NCBI GenBank assembly: GCA_025966525.1
Contig: JAPDIG010000007.1
Location: 1 to 40,824 of the forward strand
Direction: 5' to 3'
From: Candidatus Methanophagales archaeon
Lineage (GTDB): Archaea > Halobacteriota > Syntropharchaeia > Alkanophagales > Methanospirareceae
Length of the DNA stretch: 40,824 nucleotides
Shown here: positions 17,678-26,809 of the stretch, in pieces
Position numbering within the stretch: the stretch's first letter is position 1
Layout of the letters: the number at the start of each line of letters is the position of its first letter
Program-made: the position numbers and the translations under genes
The notes under the pieces: generated by a model
Database searches by the model: none
Seen by the model: only the letters and a program-made list of their open reading frames with translations
What the model was told of the DNA's origin: nothing

Positions 17678-18519
17678 GATTCACAAAGATGCATGGCTGT
17701 GGTAACGATTTCATTCTGATAGACGATCGAGAAGACCGGATAGGGGAGGAAAAGAAAAGACAAATCGCACGATTTTTATGTCAGAGACGATTCTCAGTTG
17801 GTGCAGATGGTGTTTTGTTCCTGTGTAGACCTACAACGAGTTCGTATGACGTGAGGATGCGAGTTTTCAATGCCGACGGTTCCGAGGCGGAGATGAGTGG
17901 AAACGGGATGAGGTGTTTCGCCAAGTACGTGTACGAAAGAGGGTTAGTGCGAAGTAGGCGAATGAGGGTGGAGACGTTGGGCGGATTGATTGTTCCCGAA
18001 GTAGAAGTGGATGAAAGAGGTCTTATGGTTACTTCTATCAGGGTTTTCATGGGTAAACCCGTTTTTGATAAAATAGATGGGGCGTTTTTTGTGAACGAAG
18101 AAATAGGAGAGATTAAACTAACTTCGGTACGCCTTGGCAATCCTCATGCCGTGGTCATTATTGACTCGTTTAATGGGCTGGATGTGGGTACAGTAGGAAA
18201 AAGCATAGAATCGCATCCAGCTTTTCCTGACAGGACTAATGTGGATTTTGTGAGGGTAGAAGCGAAAAAAATGAATGTGATAACTGTGAGGACGTATGAA
18301 AGAGGAGTGGGAGAGACATTATCCTGCGGAACCGGGTCAACAGCTTCTGTGCTTACATTGAATAAACTTGGATATATAAATCCGCGTGTACCAGTTACAG
18401 TACACACCAAAGGCGGGGATTTGGCGGTAGAGCTAAAAGAAGAAGGAGCATATCTTGTGGGTCCTGCGGAAGTAGTGTATGAGGGAGAGGTATCTGTTCA
18501 AAATTCTGCGGATTTTTGA
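17668..18519 (+). CDS. dapF: Diaminopimelate epimerase
   Basis: MELRFTKMHGCGNDFILIDDR, NADGSEAEMSGNGMRCFAKYV, RGVGETLSCGTGSTASV; start placed at 17668 by homology, not at the track start 17584. Confidence 0.93.
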   Translation: MELRFTKMHGCGNDFILIDDREDRIGEEKKRQIARFLCQRRFSVGADGVLFLCRPTTSSYDVRMRVFNADGSEAEMSGNGMRCFAKYVYERGLVRSRRMRVETLGGLIVPEVEVDERGLMVTSIRVFMGKPVFDKIDGAFFVNEEIGEIKLTSVRLGNPHAVVIIDSFNGLDVGTVGKSIESHPAFPDRTNVDFVRVEAKKMNVITVRTYERGVGETLSCGTGSTASVLTLNKLGYINPRVPVTVHTKGGDLAVELKEEGAYLVGPAEVVYEGEVSVQNSADF

Positions 18520-19034
18520 GTTGTCAATTTCAATAGAATCGAACACTTATTACACAGCCTATCCGGCTTCATCCTCGCTTCGTATAATGAATTAGAGAAT
18601 TGCATAACGCAATAGTTAGTGCAATGCGGTAGCCCAAAAACATGCCCGAGCTCGTGAATGGCTTCCTTTTTTATCAAATCGAGCGAATCGAGCCTGTGAA
18701 TCGAGAGAACCGCCGCTCTACCGGGTTGTGCTACTCCAAACACAAAATTCATTCCCTTCACATATATATCATCGCTTACAATCCATAAACATAACGAAGA
18801 CTCTGTTGCTGTCGATATGCCTCTGTCTTTAATAAGATAACTCAGGAGAATAGAAGCATCATATTGCCCTCTATTCGCGTTGTAGGCACCTTTTACTGCT
18901 ATCGCCTCAAAATGAATCGCTTCGGTTGTTTCTATCCGGAAAACATCTTCAACTGCTTCTTTCACCGGTAGCACCACATCTTCGCTATTTTCATCGTGAA
19001 ATATCCTGAGCTTCTTCATGCCGTGCTTCCACAA
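18498..19034 (-). CDS. amzA: Archaemetzincin-type zinc metalloprotease
   Basis: HELGHVFGLPHCTNYCVMQFSNSLYEARMKPDRLCNKC zinc-binding signature. Confidence 0.9.
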   Translation of the reverse strand: MWKHGMKKLRIFHDENSEDVVLPVKEAVEDVFRIETTEAIHFEAIAVKGAYNANRGQYDASILLSYLIKDRGISTATESSLCLWIVSDDIYVKGMNFVFGVAQPGRAAVLSIHRLDSLDLIKKEAIHELGHVFGLPHCTNYCVMQFSNSLYEARMKPDRLCNKCSILLKLTTQKSAEF

Positions 19035-19036
19035 CC

Positions 19037-19046
19037 TTTATATATA
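19037..19046 (+). promoter_or_regulatory. TATA-box-like element for the 19072 gene
   Basis: TTTATATATA about 26-35 nt upstream of the ATG, in a 37-bp divergent intergenic region; would imply a leaderless transcript. Confidence 0.4.
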
Positions 19047-19071
19047 TTGTTTCCTATAAAACGTTGAAGGC

Positions 19072-19761
19072 ATGAGAAAAATAGTGAACAAGCCAGATTT
19101 GAAGATGTTTGTGTTCTATGGACTGCTTCTTATACCAACTTTCTTTTTGTGCTACGAGGAGCGAAACCTAACTTTCTTCTTTGTCATCACAGCGATGCTT
19201 TTGACAAGTGTAATTGAGGTTCCAATCTACAAGCTTAGAACAAAAAAGCCGGAATACAGCGAACTCGAAGCCCGGTGTATCGGTGAATTTTATGGAGTGC
19301 AAATAGTAGAGGAAATGCAGGGAGACCGCGAAAGAACATATAAAACAAGAGTAACGTTGAACATGGGTGGTTTTATTATACCCCTCTTTTTCGCCTTTTA
19401 TCTGCTGCTGAGCTATACCACACTCATGTTAGAAATAGCGATGTCCATCTTGCTAATGACTGTCTTTTCCTACATACTTTCAGAGGTGAAAGCAGGTGTA
19501 GGTATAGTAATTCCAAGCTATGTGGGTATCTTTGCTATTCCTCTTGGGCTTATACTCGCACCAGAATCCGGGAATACCGCAATAGCCGGGTTAATATTTG
19601 TATTGGCAATTTTTGGCATTCTACTTGGGATACTGATAACGTTGGCAACACTGCCAAAAGAAGAAGTAGGCAGTGCTTTCTTTAATCTCGGTGGAATTGG
19701 CAGTTTCCATTCCATATACCTCATCTCCCTTTTGGCTTTGTTTATCGGAACAGTAGCATAA
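19072..19761 (+). CDS. DUF1614-like integral membrane protein
   Basis: Multiple TM segments, VIEVPIYKLRTKKPEY and LNMGGFIIPLFFAFYLL, KAGVGIVIPSYVGIFAIPLGLIL pattern. Confidence 0.65.
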   Translation: MRKIVNKPDLKMFVFYGLLLIPTFFLCYEERNLTFFFVITAMLLTSVIEVPIYKLRTKKPEYSELEARCIGEFYGVQIVEEMQGDRERTYKTRVTLNMGGFIIPLFFAFYLLLSYTTLMLEIAMSILLMTVFSYILSEVKAGVGIVIPSYVGIFAIPLGLILAPESGNTAIAGLIFVLAIFGILLGILITLATLPKEEVGSAFFNLGGIGSFHSIYLISLLALFIGTVA

Positions 19762-19767
19762 CAGAGA

Positions 19768-20448
19768 ATGCAAAGTGCAAAACGCAAAAGTAAAGTGATA
19801 ATAAAATTGGGTGGCAGTCTAATAGAAAAAGGCAGAGACATCATACGATTTCTTAGAGAGTATGTAGACGAGAAAGAGAAAGCTCCAACCATAATATTAA
19901 TCCCCGGCGGGGGACCCTTTGCAGAAGTCGTAAGAAACGTATCAGCAGATATGTCAATATCAGAGGAGACTGCGCACTGGATGGCTGTTCTCGCGATGCA
20001 CCAGTACGGGCTTTTATTAGCAAATGGTGAAATCGGGATTGCTTTAGTGGAAAGCATGAAAGAAATAGACGGGGCTGAACCTATACGCATATTACTACCC
20101 TATGAGGTTCTAAAAGCAGATGATTGCCTACCGCATACATGGGATGTCACATCTGACACGATAGCAGCGTTTGTTGCAAATAAAATAGGTGAAAAGACGT
20201 TCATAAAACTAACCGATGTTGATGGGATAATAGACGAAAAAGGGCATCTTATCAAAGAAATCTATGCAAAAGAAATGGTAGAGCTCGAGGAGAAGGGATG
20301 TGTTGACGCAGGGCTCCCAGGATTTTTAATGCAGAACAGAATGAGTTGCACGATTGTAAACGGCAACTTCCCAAATCGAATAATAGCTGCAATTGAAGGA
20401 AAAGAAACACTCTGCACAAAAATACTTGCAATTACAAAAAAGTTTTAG
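19768..20448 (+). CDS. mfnE: Amino acid kinase family protein, probable MfnE-type kinase of methanofuran biosynthesis
   Basis: IIKLGGSLIEKGRDIIRFLREY, ILIPGGGPFAEVVR, EETAHWMAVLAMHQYGLLLA, DVTSDTIAAFVANKIG, KLTDVDGI; MfnE assignment within the kinase family is tentative. Confidence 0.65.
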   Translation: MQSAKRKSKVIIKLGGSLIEKGRDIIRFLREYVDEKEKAPTIILIPGGGPFAEVVRNVSADMSISEETAHWMAVLAMHQYGLLLANGEIGIALVESMKEIDGAEPIRILLPYEVLKADDCLPHTWDVTSDTIAAFVANKIGEKTFIKLTDVDGIIDEKGHLIKEIYAKEMVELEEKGCVDAGLPGFLMQNRMSCTIVNGNFPNRIIAAIEGKETLCTKILAITKKF

Positions 20449-21365
20449 ACAGGAGAAGCCCCGGAAACTTTTTCTCGATGAGGATGCGAGGAAAGAGCGT
20501 CTATATTCAACTTTAAACTCTTCTCCAATTCCTTATACCTATTCCGAATGGTAATCTCAGTTGTACCTGCAACCTTGGCTATCTCCTTCTCTGCTCGATA
20601 CTCGCCCTCATCATTACTTAAAACTGCGGCTATGTATATTGCCGCCGCTGCCGTTCCTATGGGTGCCCACCCTCTGGCTGCTCCCGCCCCTTTATTCCGC
20701 TTTAGTATCTCTATTGCCTTTTCCCTTGTCCCCTCACTTAATCCAAGTTCGGAGCAGAACCGAGGTATGTAGTGCGCTGGGTCCGCAGGTGCAATCTTTA
20801 ACCCAAATTTCCTTAAGAGAAAAATATACGCGCGTCTTATTTTCTTTAGAGGGCTTCTTGACACCTTTGCAATCTCTTTCAGTGTTCGTGGAACACCGTA
20901 TTGTCTACAAATGATATACAGCATTGCAGAGACCAATTCCTCAATACTTCGTCCTTTAATCAAATTTTGCTTCGCTGCTTTTCGGTATAAGACCGAAGTT
21001 GCCTCCTTGATGTCATTCGGCAGTTTAAGCGCACATGCCATTCTATCTATCTCAATAAGTGCGAATGCAAGGGTCTTTTCACTGCTATCCATATTTACCC
21101 AGCGTAATCTTTGTATTCCCGCGGGCAATTTTGGCGTAGGTGTGCTCAGACCTTTATCATGGATTCTATAACTCATACCGGGACCTGTTCTTACCCGTTT
21201 AGAAGCTTGTTCGGAGTCATATGCACGCCATTCCGGGCCGAGGTCCACAATATTCTCTGCTATTACCATCCCGCAGTCGGCGCAATAAAGTTCCGCGTGC
21301 TTAGAATCTGATACTACGTTTTTTGACCCGCATTCGGGACATTTTCTTAGTTGGTTATCCTCCAT
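20445..21365 (-). CDS. tfb: Transcription initiation factor IIB
   Basis: N-terminal zinc ribbon CPECGSKNVVSDSKHAELYCADCGMVI, then EWRAYDSEQASKRVRTGPG and two cyclin folds. Confidence 0.96.
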   Translation of the reverse strand: MEDNQLRKCPECGSKNVVSDSKHAELYCADCGMVIAENIVDLGPEWRAYDSEQASKRVRTGPGMSYRIHDKGLSTPTPKLPAGIQRLRWVNMDSSEKTLAFALIEIDRMACALKLPNDIKEATSVLYRKAAKQNLIKGRSIEELVSAMLYIICRQYGVPRTLKEIAKVSRSPLKKIRRAYIFLLRKFGLKIAPADPAHYIPRFCSELGLSEGTREKAIEILKRNKGAGAARGWAPIGTAAAAIYIAAVLSNDEGEYRAEKEIAKVAGTTEITIRNRYKELEKSLKLNIDALSSHPHREKVSGASPV

Positions 21366-21512
21366 ATTAATATCTATATATATTTTTCATCTATAAAATA
21401 CTTTCCCTTTTTTTGTTTTGGCACCGATACTTTTTTATGAACGCGACATATTTTAAAAAGCGCAGCAAAATTTAGCGAAGGGATATTTAAAATAAATAGG
21501 GGGTGATTGATA

Positions 21513-21833
21513 ATGGTAGAAGAAAAACCGGGTGAATTGAAACAGTTGTTTGTTTACGAACATGATGCAAGTCGGCTGGAACTTTTCATTAGAATCGTTT
21601 ATGGATGGGTTTGCATAGGTATAGTAGTAGCAGTGTATGGCTTCATTGCAGAGATATGCATGCTTATTCAGTGGTTTGTGATATTGATACTTGGACGTAG
21701 AAGCGAAGGGTTAAGCAACTTCATTAAGGGATATCTCGAATATCTTGTGCACGTGATGAGCTATTATTACTTTATGACTGACGATAGACCCGGAATATTG
21801 CCAAAGAGGGTTGAAATATACGAGAAAGAGTGA
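21513..21833 (+). CDS. DUF4389-like membrane protein
   Basis: LFIRIVYGWVCIGIV...IQWFVILILGRRSEGLSNFIKGYLEYLVHVMSYYYFMTDDRP; ATG at 21513 after GGGGGTGA. Confidence 0.75.
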   Translation: MVEEKPGELKQLFVYEHDASRLELFIRIVYGWVCIGIVVAVYGFIAEICMLIQWFVILILGRRSEGLSNFIKGYLEYLVHVMSYYYFMTDDRPGILPKRVEIYEKE

Positions 21834-21937
21834 AGGAAGGGTTCACCAATGAACCGGTGAATATCCGTAATAACCTTTTTCTCTTTTCTTCTCTTTTTTA
21901 TATGTTCATATCCAAGAATTGTATATATAGAACTAAA

Positions 21938-22918
21938 ATGAGAACAGCGTGGCTAAAGATAAGGATGGGGCTATGTGTATTGCTCCTGTTTGCAGTGATA
22001 TATGCGCTATTGGTCGTTATAGCTACTTTTGTTGGTGCGGGGACGCCGCTAATTTATGCCTTACTCGCCGTTGTCGTGGTGGCTATTCAGTTCTTTATAG
22101 GTCCGAAGATAGTGGAAAAGACGATGCGTGTTCGGTATGTTTCAGAACGCGAGCAGCCGGAATTGCACCGAATAGTGAGCGAATTAGCGATGAAGGCAGG
22201 GATACCAAAGCCAAGGGTAGGGATTTCAGAGATACCAATACCAAACGCTTTCGCGTTTGGCACCTCTAAAAGGACAGCGCGGGTTTGCATCACGAGGCGA
22301 TTGATGGAGATGTTGAAAAGGGATGAGATAGAAGCAGTTTTGGGGCATGAATTATCGCACATAAAACATCGAGATATGGCGGTTATAACGGCGTTGAGCG
22401 TGATACCGATGATATGCTACTTTATCTATTTCAGCTTCTTCTGGTCCGGCATCTTTGGCGGCGGCGGTAGAAATAGAGAAGGGGCGTTACCAATGATGGC
22501 TATTGCTCTTATTGCCTTCATTGTATATTTCATAAGCAACCTTATTGTACTTTATGCGTCTCGTATAAGAGAATATTATGCAGACGCGGGAAGTGCAGAA
22601 CTCACGAGAAGACCGCATGCACTTGCTTCTGCACTGTATAAAATGATTTATGGTAGTGCAGCAGGTGTGAAGCAGGAAAAGGTAAAAAAGGAAATGGGGA
22701 GCATGCGCGCTTTTTTTGCTACTGACCCTGTAACTGCGAGAAGGGATTTGAGGGATTTGAGTGCAGCAGACTTGAATAGGGATGGAAAGATAGATGAGTA
22801 TGAGTTAAGGGCATTCGCAGAGAGGGCGAGAGTAACGCGTGCTGAAAGACTGATGGAACTTTTTTCCACGCACCCTAATCCGGTGAGCAGGGTTAAGAGG
22901 TTGGGGACGTATCTTTAA
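21938..22918 (+). CDS. htpX: HtpX-like M48 membrane zinc metalloprotease
   Basis: VLGHELSHIKHRDMAVIT (HEXXH), RIREYYADAGSAELTRRPHALASAL, THPNPVSRVKRL; ATG at 21938 preferred. Confidence 0.93.
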   Translation: MRTAWLKIRMGLCVLLLFAVIYALLVVIATFVGAGTPLIYALLAVVVVAIQFFIGPKIVEKTMRVRYVSEREQPELHRIVSELAMKAGIPKPRVGISEIPIPNAFAFGTSKRTARVCITRRLMEMLKRDEIEAVLGHELSHIKHRDMAVITALSVIPMICYFIYFSFFWSGIFGGGGRNREGALPMMAIALIAFIVYFISNLIVLYASRIREYYADAGSAELTRRPHALASALYKMIYGSAAGVKQEKVKKEMGSMRAFFATDPVTARRDLRDLSAADLNRDGKIDEYELRAFAERARVTRAERLMELFSTHPNPVSRVKRLGTYL

Positions 22919-23020
22919 GGTGCGATAAATTTTATTCACTCATGAAGCAGTAAAATTTTAAACTCTAAGCATCAAATAGATAGGAACTACAAAAATTTAC
23001 GATTTTAAAGGAGATAAAAC

Positions 23021-24154
23021 ATGCTCGAATACGTGATTGTAGGTTTGCTCATTGCAATCCTGCTTGGATTGGCTTTTTTGGGCATTTCGCTGAAGAAGAG
23101 AAAAGAAGCGATAGAGATAGACTCAACAAAGTTAAGTGAAGACATCTCAGCGAAAATAAGGGAAGATGTTTCCAAAGCGGTTCGCGAGACAATAAGCGAA
23201 GTGTCGGAACGTGTGGGCGGTGTTTCAAGCACTCTGAAGTCGGTTGTAGAATTGTTTGAAAAAATAAGAAGAGAACTTCCAAAGGATGTTACAGAGCCAG
23301 TAAACGAGGTCTTGGACCGTGCACTGCGGGATTTAAGGGAATTTGATGGGAATATAGCGGAGATGAGCAATGAATTGCCAAACAAGGTTTTGAAAAGCAT
23401 ACAAACGAGCATTAACGTTAGAAAAGGAAAAGCAGGGGAGCTTGCCACTCTTATGTCCTTCTTGGGCGAATATAAAAGAATTATTCCTTTAGGGCAGCCT
23501 ATTGATTTTATTGGGGTTAGCGATGACTACATTGACTTTATAGAAGTGAAAACAGGGACAGCAGGATTATCACCGATGGAGAGAGAAATAAAGGAAATAA
23601 TAGAGAAAGGAAAGGTGAGATTTATTTTGAGGAAGGAAGATGTGGAAATTATTATGCCGGAGGAAATGGAAGCGCGGAAGTTTAAAACTGAGCATGAGGA
23701 GGAGGTTAAGGGTACAGAATCAGTTATTTTTAAATTGGGTGAATCAAAAGACCCCAAAGTTATTCCACGGCTGATAGAATTCACAAAAAGTAAAGATGGA
23801 AACGAGAGAAGATTATCAGCCTCTGCTCTCGGGAAACTTTCGGTTTTCAAGTCCCAAATATCAGAGGCAGTTCCACCCCTCATAAAATTGCTTGAGGATG
23901 AAAATCCGCAGGTAAGGCAATATTCAGCAAAAGCATTGGGAAAAATAGGGAGAAGGGATGTAATACCTTACCTTAAACAACTCATGAACGACAAAAAAGA
24001 GTATGTGAGGTCAGCGGCAAAATTGGCTATTAGCCAAATAGAAGGCGAAGTTGGGGAATCAAGGGGAGAGATTTACGTATGTCTAAATTGTGGCGAGCCC
24101 ATTAGTGGTAAGTTTGATGTATGTCCATATTGCGGTGACCCATTGATAAAGTAA
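23021..24154 (+). CDS. Membrane-anchored protein: coiled coil + Holliday-junction-resolvase-like nuclease domain + HEAT repeats + C-terminal zinc ribbon
   Basis: N-terminal TM; RKGKAGELATLMSFLGEYKRIIPLGQPIDFIGVSDDYIDFIEVKTG; HEAT-like PKVIPRLIEFTKSKDGNERRLSASALGKL and VPPLIKLLEDENPQVRQYSAKALGKIG; CLNCGEPISGKFDVCPYCGDPLIK. Confidence 0.8.
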   Translation: MLEYVIVGLLIAILLGLAFLGISLKKRKEAIEIDSTKLSEDISAKIREDVSKAVRETISEVSERVGGVSSTLKSVVELFEKIRRELPKDVTEPVNEVLDRALRDLREFDGNIAEMSNELPNKVLKSIQTSINVRKGKAGELATLMSFLGEYKRIIPLGQPIDFIGVSDDYIDFIEVKTGTAGLSPMEREIKEIIEKGKVRFILRKEDVEIIMPEEMEARKFKTEHEEEVKGTESVIFKLGESKDPKVIPRLIEFTKSKDGNERRLSASALGKLSVFKSQISEAVPPLIKLLEDENPQVRQYSAKALGKIGRRDVIPYLKQLMNDKKEYVRSAAKLAISQIEGEVGESRGEIYVCLNCGEPISGKFDVCPYCGDPLIK

Positions 24155-24193
24155 GGAAGAAGTATGGAGCTGTCTCATATGTGATTTTTTTCA

Positions 24194-24718
24194 CTACTTC
24201 ACACCCTCCACCGCCATCTTTATCATCTCCACTATATACTTCTCACTCCACCTCGAAGAGTTTATCACCAGGTCATAAATAGAAAGGTCATCTAAATTTA
24301 TGCCATAATATCTCTTATACCGCGTATCCTCTGAACGTTCTCTATGTTTCATAGCAGAAAGAGCTTCTTCGTAGGTTATTCCTTCACGAGCTGCAATTCT
24401 CCTCGCCCTTATTTCCGATGGAGCCTTCAACCATATTTTTAAATCCGCAGCGGGAACGAAGAATCCGGATAACCTACCTTCTACAATGACATTCTCCCGT
24501 TTCATTGCCTCTTCTCCCTGTCTTGCATCTACCCGACTATCGAAATCATCGTTATTTTCTGCTATTTTATTAAAATGCTCTAACTGCAATTTCTTCTCCT
24601 TCGCTATTTGTCGAAACATCTCGCCAGCGGAAATTAGTTCTACGGACAAATCCTTAGATAGCAACTTCGCCACTGTTGTTGTTCCACTGCCTGGAAGACC
24701 GCTTATTGTAATTCGCAT
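24194..24718 (-). CDS. cmk: Cytidylate kinase, archaeal type
   Basis: MRITISGLPGSGTTTVAKLLSKDLSVELISAGEMFRQIAKEK, VIVEGRLSGFF, KAPSEIRARRIAAREG. Confidence 0.92.
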   Translation of the reverse strand: MRITISGLPGSGTTTVAKLLSKDLSVELISAGEMFRQIAKEKKLQLEHFNKIAENNDDFDSRVDARQGEEAMKRENVIVEGRLSGFFVPAADLKIWLKAPSEIRARRIAAREGITYEEALSAMKHRERSEDTRYKRYYGINLDDLSIYDLVINSSRWSEKYIVEMIKMAVEGVK

Positions 24719-24764
24719 CTGCATAAACATCCCTTAAAAAAGAAAGTTTTTAAAAATATTAGCT

Positions 24765-26273
24765 TTACCCCTTTATCACACCAATAGCACTAAAAGCCGC
24801 TACTCTCTTCGCTATCCCCGACACTTCGCAACTCTGTACCACCACTTCAGGGTCTTTATATGCCGCTGCTACTTCTTCTGCCAGCTCGCCGTATTTATCA
24901 AAAGGAATCCCTCTCTTCCTCCTCACGTCTCTCTTACTTCTTTCTCGTGCTTTAACCAATATATTTCGCTTTGCCAGTTCTTCTCTCACTTCAATTCCTC
25001 TGTATTTTCTCATTGCCGCGGTCCTGCTCATCTCTCTTCCGGAGCCATGTGCACAGCTACCAAACGTCTCGTGCTTCGCTACTTCGGTGCCTACGGCTAA
25101 AAAACTGCGTGTGCCCATCGAACCGGGAATCAACACCGGCTGACCAATGCTTCTATAAATGGAAGGCAATCGTTCATCACCCGCAGGGAACGCCCTCGTC
25201 GCTCCTTTCCTGTGCACACATAACTTCTTCCGCTTACCATCCACTACATGTTCCTCCTCTTTCGCTATGTTATGTGCGATGTCATATACCAGCCTTATCC
25301 CCATATCCTCCGCTGGGCATCGAAGCACGTCTTCAAACACTTTTCTTACCCAATGCGTGGCAAGTTGCCTGTTCGCAAAAGCGTAATTCGCACACGAACA
25401 CATCGCTTCAAAATAATCCATGCCCGTGCGGGATTTCAAATAAGCACAAGCCAATTCCCTCTCCAGACTAAGTATTTTCGATAGCTTTGCATCCTTACCC
25501 ATCTCTCGTTCGAATTTTCTCAAGTAGAATGTGCAAACGCCATGCGAGAAACCTCTACCACCAGTATGAATTAAAACAGTTACCTGCCCCTTCTCTTCTA
25601 TCCCAAACGCCTTTGCAAGCTGCGCATCAAAAATATCATCTACCACTTCCAGTTCCAAGAAATGATTTCCAGAGCCGAGCGTGCCAAGCTGGGGTGCACC
25701 CCGCTTCTTTGATTTCTCGTCTATCTTCTCGGGATTCGCAGCTTTTAATCTCCCGCCTTCCTCTGTCCGCTCTATGTCTTCCTCCCAGCCATAACCGTTC
25801 TCAATGCACCATTCCGAACCGCCTATCAGCACTTCATCTAACTGGCTATACGACAACTTTACTTTCCCTGACAGCCCAAGCCCTGCGGGAATATATTCAA
25901 ATAAGCCGTCTAATATCTCTGACAGATGAGGTCTGACATCTTCCTCCTTTAGATTAGTTCGGAGAAGTCTTACTCCACAGTTGATGTCGTAGCCGACACC
26001 CCCGGGCGATATAACGCCTTCCTCGAAGTCCGTAGCCGCTACGCCTCCAATTGGAAAGCCATATCCCTGGTGCCCATCAGGCATAACCATCGAGTATTTC
26101 TCTATACCAGGAAGCGAAGTGACGTTGATTGTTTGCTGCAGCGTGAGGTCACTCTTCATCTTCTCTAACAGCGCTTCAGCAGCATAGATCCTCGCTGGAG
26201 TCCTCATGTAGTCTTTATAATCCTGCGATACTTCCCATACATCTTCCCTTATTTTTTTAAGTGGAATGTCCAT
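24765..26273 (-). CDS. rtcB: RNA-splicing ligase RtcB
   Basis: MPDGHQGYGFPIGGVAATD, GGVGYDINCGVRLLRTNL, LGSGNHFLELEVV, KGATRAFPAGDE, PGSMGTRSFLAVG; start placed at MDIPLKKIREDVWEV. Confidence 0.95.
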   Translation of the reverse strand: MDIPLKKIREDVWEVSQDYKDYMRTPARIYAAEALLEKMKSDLTLQQTINVTSLPGIEKYSMVMPDGHQGYGFPIGGVAATDFEEGVISPGGVGYDINCGVRLLRTNLKEEDVRPHLSEILDGLFEYIPAGLGLSGKVKLSYSQLDEVLIGGSEWCIENGYGWEEDIERTEEGGRLKAANPEKIDEKSKKRGAPQLGTLGSGNHFLELEVVDDIFDAQLAKAFGIEEKGQVTVLIHTGGRGFSHGVCTFYLRKFEREMGKDAKLSKILSLERELACAYLKSRTGMDYFEAMCSCANYAFANRQLATHWVRKVFEDVLRCPAEDMGIRLVYDIAHNIAKEEEHVVDGKRKKLCVHRKGATRAFPAGDERLPSIYRSIGQPVLIPGSMGTRSFLAVGTEVAKHETFGSCAHGSGREMSRTAAMRKYRGIEVREELAKRNILVKARERSKRDVRRKRGIPFDKYGELAEEVAAAYKDPEVVVQSCEVSGIAKRVAAFSAIGVIKG

Positions 26274-26385
26274 TTTAAAACGCCTCCTTTGTTTTTGCCT
26301 TTTTAATTGCCGATAGGGCAATACGAAGCACAAATAAATTGATTGAGAGAGAAATTGCGATGGTATTATGCCAATTTGAGCTACG

Positions 26386-26757
26386 CTATGCACCCATCGT
26401 CTGCGAAACAGCGCCTAAAGCCTCTCGCAACTGTTGCTGTAGTTGCTGATATTTCTTTTGCACCCTTTCCTCCTGCCTTTCCAGGGTCTTCAGTCGCAAA
26501 TCGTAGGTCTCCTTTCTCTCTGACAGGTCTTCCTTTACCAATTCCTTATCCGCTTTTATCATCAACTCGCCAACGTTCTTGTATATCACCGAATTTTCAT
26601 CAAGCTTTTCTAACTCCTCTAAAGCACTCTCACTGTCTCGAAGCATGGCTTCTACCTGCATCTTCTGCCTCCCCACAGCTTCTATCTGAACTTTAAGCTG
26701 CTGTAACTGAGCAAGCTGATTTTGCACCTGAGGTGGTATTTCGCTACTTCCGCTCAT
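26386..26757 (-). CDS. pfdB: Prefoldin beta subunit
   Basis: IPPQVQNQLAQLQQLKVQIEAVGRQKMQVEAMLRDSESALEELEKLDENSVIYKNVGELMIKADK. Confidence 0.92.
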   Translation of the reverse strand: MSGSSEIPPQVQNQLAQLQQLKVQIEAVGRQKMQVEAMLRDSESALEELEKLDENSVIYKNVGELMIKADKELVKEDLSERKETYDLRLKTLERQEERVQKKYQQLQQQLREALGAVSQTMGA

Positions 26758-26809
26758 ATTATCATCTCCTATTTTATTCTTTTTTCTGTGCCTTTATAAA
26801 TATAAATAC

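Noticed and set aside
19518-20090. 190-aa antisense ORF across DUF1614 and the amino acid kinase
   Set aside because: Spans two well-supported sense genes; shadow ORF
24971-25471. 166-aa ORF opposite rtcB
   Set aside because: Entirely antisense to conserved RtcB sequence; low-complexity Ser/Leu/Pro composition
24765-26273. Possible intein in RtcB
   Set aside because: Length (about 502 aa) and continuous catalytic motifs GGVGYDINCGVR, GSGNHF and GSMGTRSF show no intein insertion
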